Below are positions 35,877 to 45,218 of a stretch of 64,000 nucleotides of DNA, piece after piece; the first letter of the stretch is position 1; every line of letters begins with the position of its first letter. Location: positions 1 through 64,000 of the forward strand of contig JASKKH010000008.1 of NCBI GenBank assembly GCA_030154265.1, in the 5' to 3' direction. The position numbers were made by a program, and so were the translations under genes. The notes beneath the pieces are model-generated. The model saw nothing but the letters and a program-made list of their open reading frames with translations. It searched no databases and had not been told where the DNA came from. The DNA comes from Clostridia bacterium (GTDB lineage Bacteria > Bacillota > DSM-521 > Neomoorellales > Neomoorellaceae).

Positions 35877-37529
35877 TTAAGCTGGCGCTACATTCGCAGC
35901 CATTACTCCAACAATCTCCCCACTTTCATTTTTTATAGGAACAGATACAGTTATTGCCACGCGATTGGTAGACTGGGTCACATAGGGTTCACTGGAGTAA
36001 CGTTCGCCATTAATAGCAGTCTGAAACCAAGGACGAAAAGACCAGTTGGTAACTTTAGAAGTCGGATAACTGTAAAGAGCCTCTCCATCGGGAAGGGTAA
36101 CAAACAGAGTCTTAAATATAGCTGTTTCCTTAAAGGCTTTATCCATCACTTTAGATACAGAAGTTTTATTCATACTTATAATTTCAGGCATAGCAGCTAA
36201 CCTTTGTAACTTCTCAAAACTCTCATTAATAATTTTTTGTTTTTCACTATCACTCCAACCATCTTTTGTAAAATCATTTGCCATTTTATAGAATTCTTCA
36301 GCCATAGTTCTAAATTTATTGGCATTCTTATCCAGTAAAGACATGGCTGCCTTCTGTTCCTGAGTAGCTGCAGATACCTCTTCAATGCTAGCAGCTGTCT
36401 CCTGAGTTACCGTTGCCATCCGACTGGTAGCCTCATCTACCTCTTTAACCCTGGCCAGTTGATCTTGAGCCTCTTTATTTATAATTTTCATATCCTCAAC
36501 AAGTTTGTTTAATACCTTTTGAACAGACTCAGAATTCTTTTTGACCTGGATACCACGCTCAAGGTTGTTCTCAACTAACTCTACGTTCTTATCAACCTGA
36601 GCAGCAGCCTGACGTGCTTCAATACTAATACTTTGAGCTAAAGAAGTTATATTATTAGCAGCTTCAGCCGATTGTTCAGCCAATTTTCTAACCTCTACAG
36701 CTACAACAGCAAAGCCTCGTCCTTGATCCCCAGCACGAGCCGCTTCAATTGCCGCATTTAATGCCAAGAGATTAGTCTGGTCAGCAATACCTGTAACAAC
36801 TTGAACCATGTTGTTAATTTGCTCCATCTTGGCTTCTAATTGCCGCATACTTTCAGCTGCTTCCTTATTAGAAATTGCACCTTCTTCAATTTCCCGCAGT
36901 AATTGATCAAGCAAGTCCTGGCCTTTCTGTTTCTTTTTCTGAGTTTCTGCAGCCATTTTTGCCCCTGAATTAGCCTGCTTCGCAATTTCTTCCGCTAACT
37001 TTTGCAAACTACCTACACTATCGGATACTTTTTGGACAGCACCGGCCTGGTCATCTGCACCACTAGCAATCTCCTGCATAGCCGTAGTTACTTCTGCTAG
37101 ATTCTGTTGGGTAGCCTGAGTGTTATCATGAGATACCTGAGCATGACAATTTAGTTCATCAGAAGTACGCTGCATGTACCCAACTATACGGTAAAAACTA
37201 TCCAATACAGCATTCAACGGTTTTGCAAAAGCTTCATCAAATTTTGCCCCAGCTAGAGTTCTTTCAGCATTCACAGGGTCAGTTTCCGCAAGCATATTTA
37301 AAAATGTAAAGACACGTGTTAGAGGTTTAATCCATTTTATATAAAAAAAGAAAAGGGTAGCTACAATTAAAATTACAGCTATTACTCCGGCTATAATGGC
37401 AGGTAATATTAATACCTTCAAGCTAATACCCTTATTTAAAACCAAAATGGTACCAATAAAACTCGGAGCTATTGCTATAAGCAGCAATAAAATAAACGAT
37501 ATAATTCTTGTTCCTAAATCAACTATCAA
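35877..37529 (-). CDS. Methyl-accepting chemotaxis protein with C-terminal Cache sensor
   Basis: Encodes 550 residues. Two transmembrane helices lie at ~8-30 and ~38-66 with almost no extracytoplasmic loop between them; a short HAMP-like stretch follows. The coiled-coil signalling domain occupies ~125-400, with the hairpin tip around residue 256 ([20 protein letters not shown]). Beyond it, residues ~430-550 match the membrane-distal part of a Cache/PDC sensor: [34 protein letters not shown] and [20 protein letters not shown]. In ordinary receptors Cache precedes the first signalling helix and is outside the cell; here it follows the signalling domain and should be cytoplasmic. Confidence 0.85.
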   Translation of the reverse strand: MIVDLGTRIISFILLLLIAIAPSFIGTILVLNKGISLKVLILPAIIAGVIAVILIVATLFFFYIKWIKPLTRVFTFLNMLAETDPVNAERTLAGAKFDEAFAKPLNAVLDSFYRIVGYMQRTSDELNCHAQVSHDNTQATQQNLAEVTTAMQEIASGADDQAGAVQKVSDSVGSLQKLAEEIAKQANSGAKMAAETQKKKQKGQDLLDQLLREIEEGAISNKEAAESMRQLEAKMEQINNMVQVVTGIADQTNLLALNAAIEAARAGDQGRGFAVVAVEVRKLAEQSAEAANNITSLAQSISIEARQAAAQVDKNVELVENNLERGIQVKKNSESVQKVLNKLVEDMKIINKEAQDQLARVKEVDEATSRMATVTQETAASIEEVSAATQEQKAAMSLLDKNANKFRTMAEEFYKMANDFTKDGWSDSEKQKIINESFEKLQRLAAMPEIISMNKTSVSKVMDKAFKETAIFKTLFVTLPDGEALYSYPTSKVTNWSFRPWFQTAINGERYSSEPYVTQSTNRVAITVSVPIKNESGEIVGVMAANVAPA

Positions 37530-37675
37530 ATATCCTTCCCCCTAAAATGTTATGACCATTTCCCTTCCTATAAGATTGTTTTTTATACAGTTACTTCCAT
37601 ATTTTAGTTTATCTCATTATACAATATAAATCAAATATACAAAATAATACGAAAGTATTAAAAAGTTAATGATAT

Positions 37676-37728
37676 TAAAAAAAGCTTTCCCAGGGATTAA
37701 ATCATCTATTTAACCCTTTTGGGAAAGC
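37676..37728 (-). terminator. Terminator of the his operon
   Basis: GCTTTCCC/GGGAAAGC outer stem, with inner GGGTTAAAT/ATTTAATCCC pairing, followed by TTTTTTTAA on the minus strand, 27 bases past the hisIE stop. Confidence 0.8.
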
Positions 37729-37754
37729 CCCTATGATAATTAAACTTTTAAGGT

Positions 37755-38489
37755 TTACCGCCTTGCTGATAGTTCACCAGCTAAGTCATTTGGTGTCAAA
37801 CCGTGATAGGCTAATAAAACCAATGTATGGTAATACAAATCAGCCATCTCATAAATTAATTCACGCTGACTGTCATTTTTTGAAGCTATAATGGTTTCTG
37901 CTGCCTCTTCACCAATTTTCTTAAGTATTTTATCAAGACCGTTATTAAACAGATAGGTGGTATAAGATCCTTCCGGTCTGTCTTTTTGGCGTTGTTTAAT
38001 TACCTCAAAAACTTCATCCAGAATACTTGTTAAATTCCTTGAACCTTGGACACTCTTTTCCCCATCATTTATTTCATGATTATTTGTTTCACTTAAAGAT
38101 GTTTCTTTATCTGTCTTTTTATCTAACTTTTCTTTGACAGGTTGCTTCGGAGTGCTTACCTGCAGAGATAAAGGATTATGAAAACAGGAAAATTCCCCTT
38201 CGTGGCAAGCAACGCCTACTTGCTGCACTTTAAATAATAGGGCATCAGCATCACAATCATAACTAGCATCTACAACATACTGGCGGTGACCTGAAGTAGC
38301 CCCTTTATGCCAAAGTTCTTGACGACTACGACTATAGAACCAGGTTTCACCTGTGGCTAAAGTACGCAAAAGTGACTCCCTATTCATATATGCCAGCATT
38401 AAAACCTCACCACTGGCTGCATCCTGGATAATTGCTGGAATTAGCCCGTCAGCATTAAAACGAATTTCTTCAGGTATTTTTACACCCAT
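37755..38489 (-). CDS. hisIE: Bifunctional phosphoribosyl-AMP cyclohydrolase / phosphoribosyl-ATP pyrophosphatase
   Basis: Encodes 244 residues catalysing steps 2 and 3 of histidine synthesis. Residues ~1-115 are the HisI cyclohydrolase, with [11 protein letters not shown], the metal-binding [12 protein letters not shown] and the CHEGEFSCF cysteines. Residues ~155-244 are the HisE pyrophosphatase, with the [11 protein letters not shown] acidic motif. A polar Lys/Glu/Asn linker of ~35 residues joins them and is longer than usual. It is the last gene of the operon. GGAGG lies 7 bases before the ATG. Confidence 0.95.
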   Translation of the reverse strand: MGVKIPEEIRFNADGLIPAIIQDAASGEVLMLAYMNRESLLRTLATGETWFYSRSRQELWHKGATSGHRQYVVDASYDCDADALLFKVQQVGVACHEGEFSCFHNPLSLQVSTPKQPVKEKLDKKTDKETSLSETNNHEINDGEKSVQGSRNLTSILDEVFEVIKQRQKDRPEGSYTTYLFNNGLDKILKKIGEEAAETIIASKNDSQRELIYEMADLYYHTLVLLAYHGLTPNDLAGELSARR

Positions 38490-38541
38490 AATAAATCCTC
38501 CGCTTATAGCTCTTTGTTTCTTTATTATACAACTGTTGTTA

Positions 38542-39318
38542 TTAGTTATTAGCCTCTTCTACCAGACGTACAGGAATACCTTTACCAGCCAGGTAATCTT
38601 TAGCTTGTTTTATTGTATAATTTCCAAAATGGAAGATAGAGGCCGCCAGCACAGCGTCAGCCTGTCCAACTGTCAAACCCTCATATAAGTGCTCTAGGTT
38701 TCCTACACCACCAGAGGCAATAACCGGCACACTAACAGCCTGGCTGACTGCCGCTGTTAGTTCAAGGTCATAACCGTCTTTAGTACCGTCACAATCCATA
38801 CTAGTTAATAAAATCTCTCCAGCTCCCAGTTCTACAACCTGTTTGGCCCAGTCCAAGACATCTTTTCCTGTAGACTTTCGACCACCATGGGTATACACTT
38901 CCCATTTACCTGAACCGGAACGGCGTGCATCGATGGCTACTACTACACATTGGCTGCCAAAACGCTGAGCTGCCGCGGAGATTAGTTCTGGATTTTGGAC
39001 AGCAGCCGTATTTAAGGAGACCTTATCAGCACCTGCTGCCAGCATTTGACGAATATCCTCCACTGTTCTTAAACCTCCGCCTACAGTAAAGGGTATAAAT
39101 ACTTCTTCAGCTGTGCGCCGAGCAACATCCAGCATAATAGCCCGTCCTTCTGCAGAAGCTGAAATATCTAAAAAGACCAGCTCATCAGCCCCAGAACGAT
39201 CATAAACTGCTGCCAGTTCCACCGGGTCACCAGCATCCCTTAAGTTTAAAAACTTTGTACCCTTTACTACTCGCCCGTTGTCGACATCCAGGCAAGGTAT
39301 TATTCTCTTAGTTAGCAA
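38542..39318 (-). CDS. hisF: Imidazole glycerol phosphate synthase cyclase subunit
   Basis: Encodes 258 residues of a (beta/alpha)8 barrel. [16 protein letters not shown] carries the catalytic Asp near residue 11, and the second Asp is in [15 protein letters not shown] near residue 130; two phosphate loops (GGGLRT and ASGGVG) are clear. With HisH it forms IGP and AICAR, so it feeds the purine pathway encoded 10 kb away. The TTG start overlaps the hisA stop; GGAGG is 10 bases upstream. Confidence 0.96.
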   Translation of the reverse strand: MLTKRIIPCLDVDNGRVVKGTKFLNLRDAGDPVELAAVYDRSGADELVFLDISASAEGRAIMLDVARRTAEEVFIPFTVGGGLRTVEDIRQMLAAGADKVSLNTAAVQNPELISAAAQRFGSQCVVVAIDARRSGSGKWEVYTHGGRKSTGKDVLDWAKQVVELGAGEILLTSMDCDGTKDGYDLELTAAVSQAVSVPVIASGGVGNLEHLYEGLTVGQADAVLAASIFHFGNYTIKQAKDYLAGKGIPVRLVEEANN

Positions 39319-40052
39319 GACTTAACATCCTCCCCGGTTACTGCCAGAGCCTCTTCCAATGTAAAGTTACCATTATAAAGAGACTTACCTAAAATGGCTC
39401 CTTCTACACCTTCGGGTTCTAGTTCTTGTAAAGCCCGTAGGTCATCAAGATTGGCAATACCACCAGAGGCAATTACTTTTATCCCAATAGATTTAGCTAG
39501 TTCCCTTATAGCCTCAATGTTTGGCCCTTTTAAGGTTCCATCACGACTAATATCGGTAAAAACAACTCTCTTAACTCCCAAATCAACCATCTTTTTAGCA
39601 AACTCAATTGTCCCCTGAGCTACTGTTGCTGCCCAGCCCTCAACTGCTATCTCACCATCACGACTATCAAGACCTATGACTATGGCTTCACCAAACTGTT
39701 CAACAGCTTTGGCAACTAATTCCGGATTAGTTATGGCCATGGTTCCCAACACAACCCTTGAAGCCCCAGCTTCCAGTAATTCTTCTAAAGTTTCTATACT
39801 ACGAATGCCGCCTCCAACCTGAACGGAAACTTTAGAGGCCCTTATTATATCTTTAATAACTTCCATATTACGGGGCCGACCGGCAAAGGCTCCATCGAGG
39901 TCAACTACATGTAACCAAGAAGCCCCACGTTGGACCCAATCACAGGCTACCGCAACCGGATCAGTTGAATAGACAGTTTCAGCATCAAGTCGCCCCTGGT
40001 AAAGACGTACACAACGCCCCTCCCTTAAATCAATGGCAGGAAGAATTCTCAT
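39312..40052 (-). CDS. hisA: ProFAR isomerase
   Basis: Encodes 246 residues. The half-barrel duplication with HisF is visible: [17 protein letters not shown] with catalytic Asp near residue 8, GGGIRS and SGGIAN phosphate loops, and [14 protein letters not shown] with the second Asp near 129. It performs the Amadori isomerisation of ProFAR. Its start overlaps hisH by an ATGA and its end overlaps hisF. Confidence 0.96.
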   Translation of the reverse strand: MRILPAIDLREGRCVRLYQGRLDAETVYSTDPVAVACDWVQRGASWLHVVDLDGAFAGRPRNMEVIKDIIRASKVSVQVGGGIRSIETLEELLEAGASRVVLGTMAITNPELVAKAVEQFGEAIVIGLDSRDGEIAVEGWAATVAQGTIEFAKKMVDLGVKRVVFTDISRDGTLKGPNIEAIRELAKSIGIKVIASGGIANLDDLRALQELEPEGVEGAILGKSLYNGNFTLEEALAVTGEDVKSC

Positions 40053-40681
40053 TTACTTACCAGCTCCCCAAAGTTTTTTAAGACCTTAAGCCCCCAGCTA
40101 CTACTCTTTTCCGGATGAAACTGAACCCCAAAAAGATTTCCTTGCTGAACACTTACAGTGAAATTCAATCCATATTCAGTTTCACCAGTTATAACTGACT
40201 CATCCTGAGATTCAACGTAATATGAATGGACAAAATAAAAATCTGTCCCATCGGGTATTCCCTTGAAAAGACCGCCAGACCGTCTTATTTTTACTTGGTT
40301 CCAACCCATATGAGGTACCTTTAGCCCAGCAGGTAAACGTTTTACTGTACCTGAAATAAGATTTAAACCTTCTGTTGTCTTACCACCTTCAGAACTATTA
40401 CTAAAAAGAAGTTGCATACCTAAACAAATACCTAAAAAAGGTTTATCTAATCTAGCTACTTCTTTAATTGCTTCCACCAAACTCTTTTGTTTTATAATGG
40501 CCATTGCATCAGAAAAAGCCCCTACCCCCGGAAGGATAACCCCAGGAGCTTTAACTATTACTTCAGGGTCTTGAGTTATTTCTGCAGGATAACCCAGTTT
40601 GGCTAAAGCCTTTTGAACACTTAACAAATTACCCATTTCATAATTAATAATAGCTATTGGCCGCAACTTTCTATCCTCCAT
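40049..40681 (-). CDS. hisH: Imidazole glycerol phosphate synthase glutaminase subunit
   Basis: Encodes 210 residues, a class I glutamine amidotransferase. The nucleophile Cys is in FLGICLGMQLLF (near residue 82) and the His-Glu pair in FGVQFHPEKSS near residue 190. It supplies ammonia to HisF. The overlap with hisA implies coupled translation. About 70 bases separate it from hisB, the only sizeable gap in the operon. Confidence 0.95.
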   Translation of the reverse strand: MEDRKLRPIAIINYEMGNLLSVQKALAKLGYPAEITQDPEVIVKAPGVILPGVGAFSDAMAIIKQKSLVEAIKEVARLDKPFLGICLGMQLLFSNSSEGGKTTEGLNLISGTVKRLPAGLKVPHMGWNQVKIRRSGGLFKGIPDGTDFYFVHSYYVESQDESVITGETEYGLNFTVSVQQGNLFGVQFHPEKSSSWGLKVLKNFGELVSK

Positions 40682-40750
40682 AAATGACTACATAGTTATT
40701 TTTGAAAAGCCTGGATTATATATATTTTAAAAATAAATCCACAAATAAAT

Positions 40751-41341
40751 TTATAAAGTCCCCTTGGTAGATGGAATTTCCCCTTTAAGCCGCGGGTCAA
40801 GAGTAACCGCATGCCTAATAGAACGACCTAAAGCTTTAAAAAGAGCTTCAGCCACATGATGGTTATTATGACCTGCTAACTGTTTTACATGGAGATTTAA
40901 ACCGCTATTGTTAACCAATGCCCGTAAAAACTCTTCAATTAACTCCGTTTCTAAATTACCTATCCGACTTGGAGTAAGGTTTAATCCGTAGGCTAAGTAA
41001 GGTCGACCACTAAAATCAAGGACCACTTGAACCAAAGCATCGTCCATGGGTATCAAGGCATTACCATAACGGTTTATTCCGGCTTTATCATTCAAGGCCT
41101 GGCTAAGAGCCTGTCCCAGACAGATACCTATGTCTTCAACAGTATGATGATTGTCTACCTCCAAATCACCTTCAGCCCATATTTGTAAATCCATTAAACC
41201 GTGACGAGCCAATTGCGCTAATAGATGGTCAAAGAAGGCAATACCGCTGCTACCTTCCCAGGTGCCAGTACCATCCAAGTCGAGCTTAATATGAATTTGT
41301 GTTTCTTGGGTTATCCTTTTGATAGTTCCTTGCCTGCCCAT
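40751..41341 (-). CDS. hisB: Imidazoleglycerol-phosphate dehydratase
   Basis: Encodes 196 residues, the monofunctional bacterial length (no phosphatase domain). FFDHLLAQLARHG, DNHHTVEDIGICLG and GHNNHHVAEALFKALG are the paired His/Glu manganese-site motifs. It dehydrates IGP to imidazole-acetol phosphate. Its ATG follows the hisD stop with no gap. Confidence 0.96.
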   Translation of the reverse strand: MGRQGTIKRITQETQIHIKLDLDGTGTWEGSSGIAFFDHLLAQLARHGLMDLQIWAEGDLEVDNHHTVEDIGICLGQALSQALNDKAGINRYGNALIPMDDALVQVVLDFSGRPYLAYGLNLTPSRIGNLETELIEEFLRALVNNSGLNLHVKQLAGHNNHHVAEALFKALGRSIRHAVTLDPRLKGEIPSTKGTL

Positions 41342-42631
41342 TTATTGGTCTTCTCCTTCTAACCGCAAGTCAATAGCACGGGCATGGGCTTCAAGGCCTT
41401 CTGCTCTAGCTAAGGTCGCAATATGTTGTCCATCTTGCTTTAGTCTATTGGCACTGGCAGCTATAAGGCTACTTTTCTTGACAAAAGTATCGACACTTAG
41501 AGGTGAATAGAACCTGGCTGTACCCCCGGTGGGTAAAACGTGACTGGGACCGGCCCAGTAATCACCTAAAGGTTCGGAACTATATGATCCCAAGAATATT
41601 GCCCCAGCGTTTTCTACTTGTCCTAACCACCGCCAGGGATCTTCCACATATAATTCCAAATGTTCGGGGGCTAAAGCATTAGTTAATTCTAAAGCTTCCT
41701 CCATACTGACTACCACTACAGCAGCCCCGTATTCTTGTAGGGAACGAAATGCAATCTCCCGCCTGGGTAGTTTTTCCAGTTGAGACTCAACTTCTGAAGC
41801 CACTGCCTCAGCCAATTCAGCTGATGGTGTAATTAAAACCGCTCCAGCCAAAGGATCGTGTTCAGCCTGTGAAAGAAGGTCAGCTGCTACCCAATCCGGA
41901 CGCGCAGAAGCATCTGCAACAACCACAATTTCACTGGGCCCAGCCAGCATATCGATATCTACTTGGCCGTATACTTCCTTTTTAGCCAGAGTAACATATA
42001 TATTACCTGGTCCAGCAATCTTATCTACAGGAGCCACTTCTTCAGTACCATAGGCTAAAGCGGCTATAGCCTGGGCTCCTCCCATTTTATAAATCTCTTG
42101 AACCCCAGACTCAACAGCCGCTACTAAAAGAAGTGGTGGTAATGTCCCATCCCGTCCCGGGGGTGTTACCATAACCATTTCTTTTACTCCGGCAACCTTA
42201 GCCGGTACTGCCGTCATTAAAACCGAAGAAGGATAGGCTGCTGTACCACCGGGTACATATAAACCAACCCTCCGTAAAGGCCGGCATATCTGCCCTAAAA
42301 CCGTACCATCCGGTTCCGTTTCCATCCAAGAACCACGAGGTTGGTTAAGATGATAAGCTTCTATGTTTTTTTTAGCTTTTTTTATAGCTTCTATAAGCTT
42401 CTGGTTAACTAACTCATAAGCTTTCTCAATTTCTTCAGGTGTAACCCTAAATCCCTTTTCTTTTAGGTTCACACCATCCAGCTCCTCAGTGTAACTTTCA
42501 ACTGCTGCCTGCCCTTTATCACGAACATTTTTAATGATTTCTCGTACTCTTACAGCAACTTCTTCCTGGGCAAGCAAGCGACCACTCCAGCGACGTCTTA
42601 TCTCCTTAGCATCAAGAATTGGTAACATCAT
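41342..42631 (-). CDS. hisD: Histidinol dehydrogenase
   Basis: Encodes about 430 residues from one of two adjacent ATGs at 42631 and 42628; an earlier in-frame start at 42649 would lie before the GGGGTG ribosome site. VPGGTAAYPSSVLM, the DMLAGPSEIVVVADASA stretch, catalytic AEHDPLAG and NHVLPTG-type SHVLPTGGTARF near residue 375 are present. It oxidises histidinol to histidine in two NAD steps. It overlaps hisG by about 20 bases. Confidence 0.95.
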   Translation of the reverse strand: MMLPILDAKEIRRRWSGRLLAQEEVAVRVREIIKNVRDKGQAAVESYTEELDGVNLKEKGFRVTPEEIEKAYELVNQKLIEAIKKAKKNIEAYHLNQPRGSWMETEPDGTVLGQICRPLRRVGLYVPGGTAAYPSSVLMTAVPAKVAGVKEMVMVTPPGRDGTLPPLLLVAAVESGVQEIYKMGGAQAIAALAYGTEEVAPVDKIAGPGNIYVTLAKKEVYGQVDIDMLAGPSEIVVVADASARPDWVAADLLSQAEHDPLAGAVLITPSAELAEAVASEVESQLEKLPRREIAFRSLQEYGAAVVVVSMEEALELTNALAPEHLELYVEDPWRWLGQVENAGAIFLGSYSSEPLGDYWAGPSHVLPTGGTARFYSPLSVDTFVKKSSLIAASANRLKQDGQHIATLARAEGLEAHARAIDLRLEGEDQ

Positions 42632-43286
42632 TTTCACCCCATTGTCCAACTGCCTGTTTTATTGCTTCTACTACCGGCAATAGACGTTGATAATTAAATC
42701 GGAAACTTACCCGGTTAGCTATTAACCTGGCAGTTGATGAAAATATAGACGCAACTTCAACCAAATCGTTTTCCTTCAATGTACGCCCTGTTGAAACTAT
42801 ATCAACTATTAAATCGGCCAATCCTACCTGAGGGGCCAGTTCAATATTACCATGAAGCTTTACTACCTCAATCGACACCCCCTTCTCCCGGAAAAAGGCC
42901 GTTGCTACCCGGGGAAACTTAGTAGCTACTCTATAGCTATTAGCCATTAAAGTTTCTAAAGACTGATTTACCTCTTCCCAACGTTGTCTTGGAGCTGCAA
43001 CCACAAACCGGCAGTAACCAAATCCTAAATCGACCAGTTCAAAAACATCCGTTTCAGCCTCTACCAAGGTGTCTTTACCAACTATGCCTAAATCAGCAGC
43101 ACCATACTCTGCATATGTAGGTACATCCGTAGGCCGACAAATAAGGTAACGTACCCCTTCTTCAGGAAAAGAAAAAGATAATTGCCGGGCTTCAGTTTCC
43201 ACCCCTTCTACCGGTAGTCCGGCCCTTTCTAACAACTGCAAAGCTTCTTTACCCATCCTGCCTTTGGGTAATGCCAAAGTTATCAC
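42612..43286 (-). CDS. hisG: ATP phosphoribosyltransferase, short form
   Basis: Encodes 224 residues from a GTG at 43286, chosen because the family begins ITLALPKGRMGKEAL and a GGTGG lies just upstream; the frame is open 20 codons further. It condenses ATP and PRPP, the committed step of histidine synthesis. DLGIVGKDTLVE and the PRPP loop DIVSTGRTLKEN are visible. The short form has no C-terminal regulatory domain and needs HisZ, encoded immediately upstream. Confidence 0.94.
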   Translation of the reverse strand: MITLALPKGRMGKEALQLLERAGLPVEGVETEARQLSFSFPEEGVRYLICRPTDVPTYAEYGAADLGIVGKDTLVEAETDVFELVDLGFGYCRFVVAAPRQRWEEVNQSLETLMANSYRVATKFPRVATAFFREKGVSIEVVKLHGNIELAPQVGLADLIVDIVSTGRTLKENDLVEVASIFSSTARLIANRVSFRFNYQRLLPVVEAIKQAVGQWGENDVTNS

Positions 43287-43333
43287 ATAAACCACCACCT
43301 TGGTTTTAACTAAATCAACTATTAACCATTTGT

Positions 43334-44500
43334 CTATTCTAGCCAAATTAGATTTAAGCCTCGTTTTTCAGCCTGACCTGCTGCCTCTTCCCGAGTTTTA
43401 CTCTGATTATCAAAAACCACAACTGATTCTGACTGACGTATTTCCTGGGCTTTTTTTAACACAGCAGCAACGTCAGAGCCCGCAACCAAATAGCCCTTAT
43501 CCTGTTTTTTTGAAAGACTCCCTTTTAGAGCTAGTAACAATCGTTCTAACCCTACGGCAAAACCTGTAGCAGGGCAGGGATAACCAAACTGAGCTAATAA
43601 ATCATTATAACGGCCACCACCACATACGGGAGCCCCTAAGCCTGATACATAACCTTCAAAAACAACCCCTGTATAATAATCAAAGTCCCTTAAGATACCC
43701 AAATCAATGAAAAGCCATTGTTCCAGTCCATAGGCTACTAAAGCTTGCCATACCTGCTCCAAATCAGCTAAAGGTTTCGCTGCTCCTGTGCCACTAAAAC
43801 ATTCCTGAGCTTCCCTCAGGGCTTCAGCTCCACCGTGTAAACGGGATAGTAATTCCAACTGTTTTCGTCTTATCCCAGTCAACTTATATTCCTCAGAAAG
43901 CCGTTCTAAGAGAACCAGGTCCTTCTTAGCCAATGCCTCTTTAATCTTAGCTAAATCCTCCGGAGTCAGTTCTAAGTCATTTAATACTCCTTTAGTGACA
44001 GCAACCTGACCCAGTCCTAAGCGGAAATCTTTTAATCCGACTTTAATAAGGGTTTCTACAGCTAAAGCAATAATCTCTACATCAGCTGCTACCCCATCAG
44101 CACCGATAAGCTCAACACCAGCTTGGTGAAATTCCCGTTGACGGCCAGCATGAGGTTCTTCATAACGAAAAACGTTAGCCCTGTAGCATAAACGTAACGG
44201 TAACGGCTCACGACGTAATGAGGTTACAACCAACCGGGCAATGGGTGCAGTCATCTCCGGACGTAAAGCCAAAACCCGTCCTTGCCGGTCAATAAATTTA
44301 AAAAGGACATCGTCACTTCCCGCTGGAGAACCTGCCTTAAACGTTTCGGCAAATTCAAAAGTCGGGGTCATAAGTTCTTGATAACCCCAACTATAAAAGA
44401 AGTCGGTAAGTTTTTGTTCTAATTGCCTTATAGCAGTCGTTTCCATAGGCAATACATCACGAACACCGACAGGTACTTGCAAATTAATATTTTTATTCAT
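43334..44500 (-). CDS. hisZ: ATP phosphoribosyltransferase regulatory subunit
   Basis: Encodes 388 residues of a histidyl-tRNA synthetase paralogue lacking the anticodon domain. Motif 2 (FRYEEPHAGRQREFHQAGVE) and motif 3 (GFAVGLERLLLAL) are retained, and GVRDVLPMET starts the protein. It forms the hetero-octamer with short HisG and confers histidine feedback. First gene of the his operon, with its own promoter and operator-like repeat upstream. Confidence 0.93.
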   Translation of the reverse strand: MNKNINLQVPVGVRDVLPMETTAIRQLEQKLTDFFYSWGYQELMTPTFEFAETFKAGSPAGSDDVLFKFIDRQGRVLALRPEMTAPIARLVVTSLRREPLPLRLCYRANVFRYEEPHAGRQREFHQAGVELIGADGVAADVEIIALAVETLIKVGLKDFRLGLGQVAVTKGVLNDLELTPEDLAKIKEALAKKDLVLLERLSEEYKLTGIRRKQLELLSRLHGGAEALREAQECFSGTGAAKPLADLEQVWQALVAYGLEQWLFIDLGILRDFDYYTGVVFEGYVSGLGAPVCGGGRYNDLLAQFGYPCPATGFAVGLERLLLALKGSLSKKQDKGYLVAGSDVAAVLKKAQEIRQSESVVVFDNQSKTREEAAGQAEKRGLNLIWLE

Positions 44501-44515
44501 ATTATCACACCATCA

Positions 44516-44566
44516 CTTTAATACGTTAATACGCTAAAGTATATAGCAACATCTATCCTTTAGCAA
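44516..44566 (-). promoter_or_regulatory. hisZ promoter with overlapping operator-like repeat
   Basis: On the minus strand TTGCTA (44566-44561) and TATACT (44543-44538) are exactly 17 bases apart. From 44539 to 44516, overlapping the -10 and the start point, lies a 24-base element with mirrored ends CTTTA...TAAAG and two TATTAACG/TATTAA-type units in tandem. Its ends resemble the repeat before the yerC gene, so it is a candidate binding site for that regulator. Confidence 0.6.
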
Positions 44567-44650
44567 AAGTCATTTATGCTTCTTAATACTCATTTACTCA
44601 AGCAAAAGGACTTTTAGCTCAGGTAAGCTTTAAATCCCTTGCATTTCAAG

Positions 44651-44938
44651 TTAATACTTCAGGCGACTAAGTACAATATTGTATCCTTCGGAACCATGAT
44701 TCAAGAAACGCTTAACCCTGCTTATAGTAGCTGTACTGGCACCAGTAGCCTCAGTAATAGCAGTATAAGTAACACCTTGACGTAAAAGTTTAGCAACTGC
44801 CAGGCGCTGGGCCATAGCTTTAATTTCACCAGTAGTACACAAATCCTCAAAAAAGCAGTAACACTCCTCGATATTTTCCAGGGCTAACACAGCCCTGAAG
44901 AGTTCGTCAACCTGCGGGTCGCGTAATTTATTAGCCAT
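44651..44938 (-). CDS. TrpR-family regulator YerC/YecD, candidate histidine regulator HisR
   Basis: Encodes 95 residues of the Trp repressor superfamily: six-helix pattern with DELFRAVLALENIEECYCFF, then FEDLCTTGEIKAMAQRLAVA and the helix-turn-helix TYTAITEATGASTATISRVKR. Proteins of this type beside his genes in Firmicutes have been proposed to repress them when histidine is plentiful. Here it lies 150 bases upstream of hisZ on the same strand, with repeat elements before both. The ligand is not readable from sequence. Confidence 0.85.
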   Translation of the reverse strand: MANKLRDPQVDELFRAVLALENIEECYCFFEDLCTTGEIKAMAQRLAVAKLLRQGVTYTAITEATGASTATISRVKRFLNHGSEGYNIVLSRLKY

Positions 44939-44959
44939 AGACCTCTTCCTCCAAGGTAT

Positions 44960-44989
44960 CTTACTGTACTAATCTTTACTGTACTAAAG
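44960..44989 (-). promoter_or_regulatory. Direct-repeat operator upstream of yerC
   Basis: The 12-mer TTAGTACAGTAA occurs twice on the minus strand, at 44987-44976 and 44972-44961, spaced 15 bases start to start and preceded by CTT. The AGTAC core resembles the half-sites used by Trp repressors. It lies 22 bases before the yerC start, so autoregulation is likely. Confidence 0.6.
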
Positions 44990-45218
44990 TTTTTATTTTA
45001 TTTTTCGCCAATGTTTAAACTTTTTCCTTTATTAAATCCAATTTCCCTTCCCCAAAAAATAGCCATTTCCATTTAATTCATAAGTATACCAATACAAACT
45101 TCTTACCTTATAAAGCTCCTCATGCCGGTACAAAACTCTACCAGTTTTATTCTAAAATGTATTTTTTAATAATCACTGTTAATAATATGCATGTATATTT
45201 TTTTCTGGAGGGTTATTA

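Noticed and set aside
44939-45218. Possible sigma-G promoter for gerKA
   Set aside because: CATGTATA and an upstream GTATT lie in the right area but depart from the consensus; not convincing.
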